A DNA stretch of 64,000 nt from Schistocephalus solidus. Lineage: Eukaryota > Platyhelminthes > Cestoda > Diphyllobothriidea > Diphyllobothriidae. The stretch lies in assembly GCA_017591395.1 (NCBI GenBank), contig WEDG01001519.1, forward strand, positions 62,001 through 126,000. Direction: 5' to 3'. The translations under genes and the position numbers were made by a program. Below the pieces are notes generated by a model that ran no database searches, was not told the DNA's origin, and saw only the letters and a list, made by a program, of their open reading frames with translations. Below, in pieces: positions 33,174-45,100 of this stretch; the first letter of the stretch is position 1, and each line of letters opens with the position of its first letter.

Positions 33174-36100
33174 TCTTAAAAATTAATAAGCGTACATGCC
33201 AATGGGTAGAATTTTGAGTGTAATGGGAGCAGTTGAAGGCTGAAGCTGGAGCTCCTTCCTAAAGCAGGTGATATTCGTCGGCAGTTTTGAGCAAAACTGC
33301 TAACATTGAGGGCCGAAAAATATTTTATGAGGGAAGGTGAACTTTGCCGTGAACCACAGAATAAGGCAAGAACTTTCCGGTTTTGACATCCGAACTTACC
33401 CCTCTTCGGGACACGGGAAATTGCGTTGGAGTATGAAATTTCTGGAAGATTTTGGCAGATTTTAAGAATTCCTTTGACCCACTTGTGATAAACTCGGCGG
33501 CCTATGTGGGATTCGAACCCACGCTAGCAAGGGGAAGGGCCGAAGAAATTATTCAAATCTGCCAAAATCCTCTACTAATTAATTGTACCTGGTAGTCATC
33601 AGGTGGATTCTAGATTGATTGCTTAGGAAATCCCGCTTGGGCAGTCAGCTTACTGTATCAGAATTTGTGGATTCTATACGTTGCAGTAGACTGGGCGGGT
33701 AACTTAACCAAATTGTGATTAAACTCACGGCTCCCGGTGAGGCCTCGTAGCTCAGTTGGCTAGATTGTTGGCTGTACTAAAGCCTTCCACTTGCTGGCAT
33801 GGATTCAAATCCCACTGAGTTTTTCACAAGTGGGTCAAAGGAAGCATGAAATTACCTCAGCCATGAAAAGCTGAAATAAGGATAATCAAAGCTCTCAACT
33901 CTATGCACAAGAAGTCGAAAGCGGAAGTTTGGTTTTCACGAGGAAGGCTCCCCTGCGCAAACTGAAAGGCAAAAACTGTCGGACAAATAATGCTTTCCCG
34001 TTAAGTTACCGCTCGTTTCGCAGGAAATAACATAATTCTTCAACTTTAGTGAACGCAAGAAAAGGAAACTTAGTCGCCAGTAGAACTACATGGGCATTTT
34101 CAGCATGGAAGGTGTTGCAATGCAAATCTCACTGGTATTGCTCTTTTGACATCTTTTCGAAAATGTTGAACTCTGCCTCCTTGGTGATGCGAAAGACGGC
34201 ACTGACATGGAAACTTTCGAGGACGTTTCGATCGTTGTACAAAAGGGCAAGTTCCGTTCTGAAAGTTGTAGAGGAGAAAAGGTTAGATCGCAGGGTGATC
34301 TTTCCAACATAAGCAAATGCTAAAATTAAATTTCAAAGAAACGAACATTGGGCAACTTTTTCTGGCCAGGTTACGACAGCTGGTGATTTTGACTGCCAAC
34401 CTTCTTCGCTCTGCCGGATGTCATGAGCTGACCAAACTCATGCAAAGTGTGAGCACAATTTGAGTGAGTAGTTTAGCTTACATTTAAGTATTGTTATTTT
34501 AGGTTTTGAGTGGATTTGAGGGCCTGGAAAACCTTTTAATAAAGAGCGATACGTGTTCAATATTATATAGTGACGGAAAACAGGCAGGGTATGGGCGAAA
34601 TTGGAGGTTGCTGGACATCCAAGAAATTTCTCGTGCTATCTACTATCACAGCGTTAAAGTGCAATAATTCGTTTTGCATTGCACTATAAAAAACATGAAT
34701 ATACAGGTTTTGTTTTGTCGGTTGTGATTGCTAATATGATGATAGCGTGGGCTCACCGATCTGCTTAAGGAACATTTATTTTCCGTTGTGCCCTGGAACT
34801 CAGACTAGAGTACTCACAGGCAGTCGCATAGCGACGTGTAGCATATGATGATAATGTGGAACCGACAAAGACAAGGGAGACCGGAATGGCCATTTCTGGC
34901 TTATTAGCCGTCATCAGCCAGTTATACCCAATCCCAAGTGTGGAACACCTGGCATTCGAACACGCAACCTTTGGTATAACGTTTTTGATTGATCTTAAGT
35001 ATATTAATTGTCGACTTTTTTTGTGTACGTTCATTTTTCTCGGCAATGAGTTTTCTTGTTTGGGTGAATCTATAAATATGACACAAAAGGCCATCTCCAT
35101 TATAAAGTATATCAAAAAGCTCACTACTTCGGTAAACACTTTTAAGAACATTCTTATTTCGAAGGCTTTGATAAACACATAGAACAGGATCTAAATTTGT
35201 TGGCAATGGATTGAAAACAAAGAAAATCGTTAAATATTCACCAGTATTTCAAGGACGATCTTAAAGTAATTTTCGTCCAATAGTATAAATATCAATAAAT
35301 AGTTTTGACGCAAGAATAGTTCTCTTAACATGCACACAATGAAATGCTTACGCTGTCACCTGACAATTCTATTCATCGAATTTACAGTTATTTTTTACGT
35401 TTGTGGAATTTGCCGTTTATTCAAAAAGTTCGTATTTCTCAGCAAAACAACAGTACTTTTCACATTTCCTTTAAGTATTAAATTCGCTTAAGGTTGTTCA
35501 TTAATATTTCAAGACTATGCTACGTGCGTTGATGCCGATGTCCGAGTGATCATCAATCTTTCGTTAATTTCGACATTTTGCATGAGTTGGGTCACATACT
35601 GTATATGAAAGAGATAGAACGCGGGTTCGGAAAACAAACACTTTATTCTCAGCCTGGGGTTCTTGTTATCCAAAAATTGCTTTATTTACTTGGAGCCCTG
35701 AGTGTTCTGGAACAGTCCGGCCTATCAAGCGCCAATCGTGAAGAGCTTTCTGGAACATTCCGGCTTATGGTGTGTGCATTGTTGATTAACCGTTTCTTGC
35801 GCGAGAAACTCGAATGTTCTACTGATTATTGATTGGGCCACACGCGTGAGCAAAGGCATCACGCGGCCGCAACAAATGCTGATTGGCTGTCTGATTTACC
35901 ACCTGCATTCCACGGCCGGCTTGGCCTGCTGCACCCTGCGGGGTTACGTATTGCCTAACCGTAGGCAGTGCTCTATAAATGCTGAGTCCGGACCCTGAAG
36001 TTGAAGCCAGACTTCGCTGAGGAGAAGAACAACGCTCGTGCGGGTGTTTTGCTGATCGAGGGCCTGCGACGCTCAGACTGTCACGTTTTAGGGGGGGGGG

Positions 36101-39100
36101 GGGGGGAGGGGTGACGGTGCCTCGAACGTGGCGGACGCGGACGTGGCGTGGATGCGCAGAGAGGTTTCAGTGCTACTGCTCATCAGAATTGCGGCCTAGT
36201 CCCGCAATGTTTACGTTAAAGGCGAACGTTTCGTAAGAAACTGGGGAAATCTGCAGTTGTAAGTTTTGCAGAAGCAGTTAAACATTAACAAAGGCATCTG
36301 CAGTCAGATGAAATTGGCTGACATTGCCAACGCCATTGCTGGCATTTTTCATCTGCCTATAGTACTATGCGTTGTGTGGCTGCTGGTGGGGCTCGAAAAT
36401 CAGCCTCAAGGCACAACGGAACGAGTGAGTCCTGTAACCGATCGGTGAGCGCTTCTTACTATACTTACTATTCCCGATTGAAACCGACGAGGCAACGAGC
36501 TTGTGGCGCAGTGTGCTAGAACTTTGGTCTTTTACCCAACAGGTAGCGGGTGTTGAAACACCGGGGGTTCGGTATTGCTGGCTGCTGACGGCTAATAAAC
36601 CAGAACTGGCCATTCCAGTCTGTAGCCGCTATGCGCCCCAAAGCACAAAGAGACGAGTGAGTCCTGTAACCCATCGGTGAGCATTTGTTGGGTATCTGTA
36701 GTCCCTAATACCTGCACCAACTTAGAATTCTATAGCAGAAGGGAAAAATAGCAGACGTGATCCCAGCTGACTTTTAACTCTAACAGCTCCGTCCATGCCG
36801 GGAAATTTGAGGTCTGTATATCTGATGAAATGTTTCGGGGAGTAACGGACTTATATGAATCTGGTTCACGACGGCTGGAAATCAATAACTGCGAAGGCAA
36901 ATATTTGCTCTCAGTTCATTTTTAAGAGACACAGTGAAATAAGATGACATAGCGAATTATCGCCTTGATTAAACAGCAAAAATTTCATTCCCTCTCGAGA
37001 AAGTTTTACTCTTTCCCGCAAACCACGATTAACCGTAGATCATCGCTCTGTACTCCATGCAATGGATAAATTTCTATATATATGTCAGGATGTATCAGTT
37101 GTTGGCTGGCTAAAAAAGGTGACTCTCGCTGAGATGCCCCATATGGTGCTAGTTCTCGGCCTTGTACAGAAACTTTTGAAGAAATAGGGAGAACCCACAA
37201 GTAATGTAAATCGAGCAAAGGTAAACTCACTGAGTTTGTACGTGGAAATTGTTCGTTGTCCCTGTATGTTCAAAATCATGAATGAGCGCAGCGTAAACTA
37301 CCGCAAAAACGTCTAAGTCGGTTAAGTAGTCCTGCAAGGGTAAAAAAACCATCTCAGGATTTTTAGCATTCGCTACACTACTTAAATAACACTAGTAACT
37401 ACAGGTTGTGCACATTCAACTTACCCGAAGTCGGCTCATAGTCATTACTACATGGCAGGTCTGAGCCACGTCCGCCGCATGCACAAGGTTGTGGTAGGGG
37501 TTCTTGTACTTGGTATAACCAATCTCCAGCCGAAGTAGTAAGCTCTCGAGTCTATTAGTGTCCAACTTAAAAAAAGGACATGGTTTGTTTATGGAATCGA
37601 CAAAAAACCGCAGAAGTTATCCTCAATAAAGTATTCCTGAAACTCTGGACGCACCTGGAATTTATTGATGAGATTGTACTTGTGCAGGAGTTCGAACCCA
37701 ACGTACTTAAGTGCGTGGTTTTCACTGACGTCATTGAACTCGAATACGTCAAAATTCCAATCATCTAGACCGCCCTAGAGAAGACGAAAAGGGAAAACCG
37801 GATCGAGGTATTAGTTGAGATGTCTTGGTGCGAATGGGCGTTCGGCGCACCATGTCTGATGACTTGGGGCTCACCTTTAGCATCAACATAAGGTTCGGAG
37901 GGAGAGTAATGTTGCTACAACTTGACATGCGCCGATAAATTCTAAAAGGATTAAAAACCTTGATTCAAGAAGATCAAATACTAACATTATTCGCAATGTT
38001 CACTCAATAATTGAATGGGGGATGCGTAGGCAGAAGTCTGATTTATTTTCGGAACAGCAAAGGCTATATACCGCCTTACAGGTTGGATTCATAGTCCTCT
38101 ACTAAATGCCAGAATTACTGCCCCAGGACTTAGCAGGTACTAGAACTTATTAAGGGCTTGTGTGAGACAGGAACCTCTTTTGAGATACAACTTTTGGAGG
38201 GTCTACTAAAGCTCAATCGAGAATTCACAGAGGCTGTAAAAGACGTGCTCTGTCATCTTTGGTTTTCCTGCTTTCATAATAATATAACACCTAGAGCTCT
38301 GTTGCTGGATCCAGGGATTCATTGGGTGAAACACTCGATCAGCTGGACCCTACAAAATACTTTTCATAAGAAGAAAACAAGGGTACAAAAGGCCAAGTCA
38401 TTGTGTATTTTGATACCTGTTCCGAGTCCAGTGCATCATAAAGTTCTTAAAAGGCCAGACGTAACCTTTATATACAATGATTCCGCAAGCAATTCGGCTA
38501 GGTGACAAAAACGGGCCTTACGTCGAGCAAATGAATGAAACGTTGAACTCAATAACAATTTGCTGCAATGCGTTGAGCGTTCATCAACGAATGCAAGTCA
38601 ATGTTCCCGATCTAAACCGGCAAGACAACGAGCCCGTGGCTCAATGGTTAGAGCGTCTGACTTCTGATCAACGAGTCGTGGGTTCGATCCTCGGGTGGTG
38701 GACAACCTGGGGTTGAGTATGGCTGGTTGACAATGGCTACTAAGTCTGAAATGGCCATTCCAGGATCCCTTGTCTTTGCCGGCAATATTCAAAGCCCAAA
38801 ATGTCTCTTTTTGTCCTTCTTATTTCTAGCATTAACTTTAAATATAAAGACAAACAGTCAAAACTTTTTGCTCGTGCATGAAGTGTTTAACCCACTGAAA
38901 GTCCCCTAAAGTAGGTCATTACGTTACTTAATTGGGAAATTATAGCATAAGGCAGGCCCAAGGCCATTTTTCCTACAATTGAAGGAGGTTTCAGCATTGC
39001 AGAGGGCAGAAGGTTCCCCTCGCAGCCCCGAGTTCCTTGCTGCTAAAGGTGGTGGTATAGCTTAAAGGCCGGGGGGGCGGGGAGGTAATTTACCTGTCAA

Positions 39101-42100
39101 CGACAATGCCAGCCCTAATGGCGTTGGCAACGCTTCGAAAGTGGGGCTTAGATGCGTTGAGGTTTCCGGTGCCAGCATTCCGCTTAAAAGTGGATGACAG
39201 CCAATCGCGGACCTCGTCTGGCACCTCGGAGCAGGCGGCATCCGAGAGATCGTCATCTTCATCCCGGAGGCGTCTGCTTCGCAGAACGTCCAGCAAAATG
39301 GAAGAAAAGCACAAATTATCTAAAGCTGTCTGGCAGAAGAGTCAATGTGGGGGGGGGGGCGGGAAGTCCTAAAGTCAGGAACCGCTGCGAAGGGGTAACC
39401 AGATAATGCTGAAGGGGACGGTTAAGTGGCCAACTTCAACGCTTGTTTTTGTCTTACTAACCATCATCAGCAAGTAATTTGTAACTTTTCGAATGGAGGA
39501 TGTATGGATTGAGCCCAGGTCCAAAGGATCAGTGAGAATTTAGGCCATGCGCTCCATTGTTATAGGTATGAACTCTTGTTCCATTTGCTATGATCAAAAA
39601 TATGCAAAAAGAACCTGCCAGAAGTGTTCATTTATCAATAATTATTGTGATATAGCTTGACTTGCGGCTAAAAAGCGCAGTCAGAAATCTTTGCAGCACG
39701 TGAAAGGATTCCACATCGACCATAGTTTCCGACGAGGTCCACCATGTGCCCCAAAGTGGGGTTAGCGCAGGGACGGTGACCTACGTGTTAAGTAGTTTAA
39801 AGTGGTAGTTGACTTGCGCAGCATCTACCGCACTCTCCCCTCCTCTCCCACTTGGGCTTGGTGTCAAGACAGAGTAACAAAGATAGGAGGCATGGGGATG
39901 GGGCGCAGGTGGCCTACGCGACGTGAAGGCGCACGTGTGCGTGCCACTACACCCACTGGTCTATGCAAAAGAACCAGGAGTTCAATCAACAAGATAGGTG
40001 GTCGGCTTGGCTCCCACTGAGGGGAGTGCCATAAAGGACACATTAAGAAGGAGCCATTGTAGTCTAACTCTCAGTCCATCCGTCTACCACTCCACAGAAG
40101 TTGTGAACTGTGCGCACGCACACACCTTCACTCACATGGACATAGTAAATGCTTCTCCTACCCATGAATGGAATAGGTGAGTGCCTATGGGTAAATTGAT
40201 AGGGATACTTTAGTGATTTTGACCGATCTCTATTCTTACCTGAAAACAATCCCAAGACCTGCGGAATATTACCGCATTTGAAAAACTATATTTTGTTCAG
40301 TTAGGTTATCATCATAGCGCCCCAAGTAGCCTACGAACCACAGTTTATCATAGTACAAAAAACGCAGCTACACAAGTGGAGTACGGCGTTTTCAGTTTAT
40401 TTCGTCAGAGTAATAATCAATGCCTTTACGAACCCTATTGTTTACCTACCGGCGCATCATATACCTCTGTACATACACTCTTCAAATAATCGATATTAAA
40501 ATAGTACTTACACAATGTAAGTAGTGCTGATTTAAAAACGAATGCCTACCTCGTCTCTTCCATGTAGGTTTTTTCGACCACTTGAATGGCATACTCCAGG
40601 TTGTTCAGGAGAGCGTTCTTGGTTATACGGTTGCGTTCCACCAGGCGGACGATGCGTTTTAGGCTTGCAAAGAAGCATATAAAGATTGAAAATCAAAAAT
40701 GACATTTCTCATCGTGCCTCTTTAAAAAGACATCCACATCTGGTCGATAAAATCATCAGTTTTAAGGGCCGCTGCAAAGGAAAGGCTCCAAATTCAGTAA
40801 CTCCAATTGGTTGTTGACAGCTTAACGCAGTCTTTGAAAAGCTTAATTTCATCAAGAAATGTTAGCCCTCAGTGTATGCTGGTAAGAAATCTTATAAAAC
40901 CTGCTAATAAAGACTCAACGCAGTGGAAACTCCTGTCTTCAGCCTCATTGAACGCCGAACTGCAGAAGCACTAGTGGGTTTGACTGTGGGGCCAACACGG
41001 TTATTTAGGGAAAAAAAGTATCTCTATCAAGGACATTATAAGTAACCAGATTCTTCTTTTACTGTGACACTGTTGGTTGAGATTGACTGTCATTTGTACA
41101 GAGAAAACGGGCGTTCCGGTGACTGTTAGGTGATAACGCACAAAAACCCACTGACTTTGGGCCCTGAGAAGGTACTTTGCGGTGCCGCCTTTTACAGAAC
41201 CAACAAGGAGACTCCTGCGGTCCCTGGCTTTATGACGAGCGTCTCACAGACCTGCATCGCAAATTTTGCAAAACCTGTGATCTAGCCCACAGTAGGGAGG
41301 GAATGGAACACCGAGTACCTATCGCATTCGCCAGTTGCATGTGCTTACCTACCGTGTCTGACATAACTTTGAGGCAGACTGCTGATCACAGCTTGCCTTA
41401 GTTTGGTAAATGCTCACGATGTCAGTTGGCAGCATGGAAGCACGCAATTCAATTACCCAGAGATGTTTGGTCTGATTAGGCCTCAAAACGCTCTCAAAAC
41501 CCCAGAACCTCCTGCTCCCGAACATTTCAGTGGTTTGCCGTGGGACACGTGTGTATGACCTACGCACTTCAGTCTGTCGCAGCGCCGGCACTACAGCAAA
41601 CAAACTCAAACCCTGTTTGAGCAGAGAGCTTAATTTGTCTCCATTTTAAAACCTAACTTCATTTTACCTTGAGTTGGGATGACCTTAAAAAGAGTCCACC
41701 ACCGCCACTGCCGCACCCGTGCCCCGGCTTCCATCCGCCCACGTTTTCGCCCTCACGTCACCCCTCTCTCTCTCTCTCTCCCGTGCGTGCGTGCGCGCGC
41801 GAGTTCCTCCCTAGTCCTGCCCTGTGATTACTACTCAGTCAGTGGCTGTAGCCTGGCTACCGTCACATGACAAGGAGATACTACAGTGTGTGCATCACGC
41901 AGTTCGGTGTGGACTTGTGTCAGAGGCGTTGCCGTTATGGCCGTGGGCTTAAAGGCGGCTGTTGTCCCTCCCTTTTTTGCCTAATTTTAGGGTTGATGTC
42001 AAAAAGCACGCCAGGTCTTCCCTCCTGTTCACCAGGCGAGGCCTGTCCCCCCCTTTTCCAGCCCACTGAAGGTCGCCCTCCCTTCCGGAAAAGGAGATGC

Positions 42101-45100
42101 AAATGACTATGAGAACCCCAGGTCGCGGACAGTGAGGGAATTCGGAGCAGCGCCAACCTTCGCCATCCATTGCATCCCCCTGCACTTCCCGCCCCTTTAA
42201 GGTCCTCGTTTTGTGACCCGAGTGCACCATCCCTCCCGAATCACTGATTCCCATAAAGTAGGGGACGTTTTCATCTCTAAAACTACATAGGACTCCTCTT
42301 ATGGCAATTAATGCCCTTTGCCGGACTCGAGAGAATGAGATAAGTTTTATTTTATCCAAACTTGTACACCCTGTGAGCTCGTCTTTACTCATATATCCCA
42401 CAGGAAAGTGGGAATTCACGCTGGTAGCCCAGTCCACACTTTGGTAAGACAAGATAAATGCATAGGTTCCACGGTTCTCCCCTGCCTTCTCTTGATAATC
42501 TTGTTTCTAAGCCGAATGGTCTTACCGAGAGAGGAGACAAGGGAAACCAGAATGGCTTATTAGCCGCCATCAGACAGCCATATCCCACCTTAGGTTTTGC
42601 AATACTGGAGTCTAAGATTCGTGACCTGTTGGTTAGAAACCCTAGCTCTAACCGTCGAGCTGCAATCTTCTTATCCTATCGGTTGTGATCAGGATGGATA
42701 CTGAAATGGTCATTGCAGTCTCCCTTGTCTCTGTCAGTCGCGGCATTCTGCCTATCTAACTAGCCCCTGTGTGGCGGCTGACGGCGCTCGAGAATGATTT
42801 TGTCCCGAAATGCGACCGATGCGCACCCATCTACGAAAGCCCTGCTTCTGTTGAAAAGTTATCGGCCACTGTACCCCCAACCGATGTGATTTGGGCGGGA
42901 TTTACTCTCATACCAGCTCTACGGTCAACAGATCCCGCGCATAAACACCGTAAGCAATGGGGACATACAAAACGCTCGTAATTGATCTCCACTATAGACA
43001 GATGCATTTGATGGTTTAAGAAGATCTCACCGGAGAGCACAAGCGTAGGTGGCGTCAGTGCTGCCGGGTGAGGGCAGACCTTCCACCGAAAGTCGCCTCT
43101 TCGCGTACTGCACGACACCGGAGGTGATAAGGCTGGGAAAATCGAAGGATCCAGAGCCCTCGGAAACCCTCTCCTTGGGGGAGGTGGAGCTGGAGTCGCA
43201 GGGACTGCAGTCGCCGTCCACGGATTCTAGTTGAGGAAAGGGCAAGGCCTAGCAGACAGGACAAGTTGCTTGCATGGTACATATCGGCGACCCCACTGGA
43301 TAAAAAAGGATCTTGCAAGAATGAGAACGTGGAGGCCTGGTGTGGCCTCTAGTCTGGCGGCTTGCACCTCTCGCGATGATTTTGGCCTCGTGAAACTTTA
43401 AAATATGGTGGGTCCCGCTGATTGAGCTAGCGTCCGGAGTAAGATCCCGGTTTCTTCAACGCAGTTGATTTGTCGACAATTGCATCAGATCTGATAACCA
43501 ACGCCAGACATTTCCTGCCGTGGCAGTCGGCCTTTAGGCCCATTAACCGGTGCGTGTTTGTTACCTCTGAACTGTGTGCAACTCCAAGTTCAAGTGCAGT
43601 GAGAAGGCCGCTGATGGTTCCCAGGAAGACATCGCCAAAATTTAGGGCCGCTTGGATTTGGTCTCTCGTGTCCTTTGCGTATGCACCGGTTGTCAAAGTT
43701 ACGCGTGTAGCCATTCGCTCGCAGTACCGATCGAAGATATTATAATTCAGCAACCTTGTCTTCCGTTTCACTCCAATGCGTCTAAACGCTCCGGTAGAGC
43801 ACCCATACGTAACTGTGTGCCTGACTGGGTGATTGAAGTTCAGTACTTGCGTTGCATTTTTTACTTTCCTGAATACTTATGTTTTTAAGCCCCCAAAATC
43901 ATTGCAGCAGTCAATTAATAAGCACAATGACCTCGGGGTTCCATATTCTGTGTTGCGATTTTGCCTGGGTAAGCTTGCTAGCCACGTGGAAAGGATGCGT
44001 GTGACCAGCAGTCCTGACAACAGCGATCCGTATCGCCGAGTCATCATCACGCCCCTTTGGTTTACCGGTAATGGGTAAAGCAACTATGTCGTATAAAGAG
44101 GACGACGTCTTTCACCGCGGATGGCCGAGCACGCAACAACAGTGAAGAGGGACGACCCTAGCTTCCAAGACGCAGGACATTCGTCGCACTCAGCCACACA
44201 TTCAAGTTTGATGAGGCCAAAATGTTCGCTAGAGGCGACAACCGCTTGAGCTGCGAGAGAGCGCGGATGCTCGGATGCTAGCTGAATTACCTAGGCTCCT
44301 GCTTTATTAGCGAGTTAAGTACAAATGTAAGAAGATATTTTTCTTAGGTTGACGAAAACGCACAGATCGCTAATCGGCCTCACTCGTTCCGTTCGGCCTT
44401 GGGCCTCATTCTCGAGCCTCGCCAGCAGCCGCGCAATGGCTAGTAGTCGTGTAGGCAAATTAGCAATATCAACAAACACCAGAGAGACTGGAATGGCTAT
44501 TGCTGGCTCCTTAGTCGTCATCAACTAGTCATACCCAATCCCAGGTGTAGACCACCTGGGATTCGAACCCACCACCTGTTGATCAGAAGTCCGACGCTCT
44601 AGCAATCGAGGTTCGGGCTTAACTGGAGAATGAGGAAGGGAAGCCAATGCATCACCGAGTCTTGAATCTCTGTCAGCAAACGCAAGAGAGACTAGGGTGG
44701 CACTTTCTGGCATGTTGGCCGTCGTCAGCCAGCCGTATCTGTGCCTATTACTGGTCGCTATGTGATTGACTGAGGGGCTCCAGATTGCATCCCAAAGCAC
44801 AACGCTACGAACACATCCGGTAAGTTATTCGATGAGCACTTTTCTACCATAATTAATATTCACGATCACAACCGAGTAGTTAACAGTCCCCTGGACTTAT
44901 AAACGTTAAAAACTCAGTGAATCCGAATTCTAATGCAGGTCAGCCAGACTGACGATGGCTGATAAACCAGAATTGTAACTAGTTTATTTATAGCTCGGTA
45001 CTTGTGGCCTCCTAGATTTGTTCCATTAAATTGGAGAATCACATAGGAGTGGCGCCAGGCTGCCTAGCTAAATTTCTCTATAGAATTCAGGGATTCTCTC

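Larger units (their letters stand above)
31890..34132. other. PDE1 intron 9
   Basis: Holds telomere-like degenerate repeats (32660-32880), two long (AT)n tracts (32916-32976 and 33124-33170) and two inverted tRNA-like SINE pieces (33450-33850). Confidence 0.7.
34259..37230. other. PDE1 intron 8
   Basis: Contains SINE copies (34745-34985 and 36370-36690), an LTR-promoter-like segment with CTCTATAAATGCTGAG at 35971 and a 16-G run at 36091. The 35578-35832 plus frame has no recognised domain. Confidence 0.6.

Noticed and set aside
33725..33800. Possible functional tRNA gene
   Set aside because: Box A- and B-like sequences are present, but the acceptor and T stems do not pair; it is part of a repeated SINE.
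35578..35832. 84-codon plus frame starting MHELGHILYMKE, resembling a zinc-protease HEXXH motif
   Set aside because: HELGH fits HExxH, but nothing else supports a protease; it is isolated in a PDE1 intron next to repeat-like sequence.
38636..38706. Possible functional tRNA gene with box A and B
   Set aside because: It is the head of a repeated SINE with the family B body attached, not a stand-alone tRNA.
41935..42452. Frames up to 167 codons in the GC-rich part of PDE1 intron 2
   Set aside because: Open on several frames at once, with no homology recognised and no acceptor/donor pair that keeps PDE1 phase.
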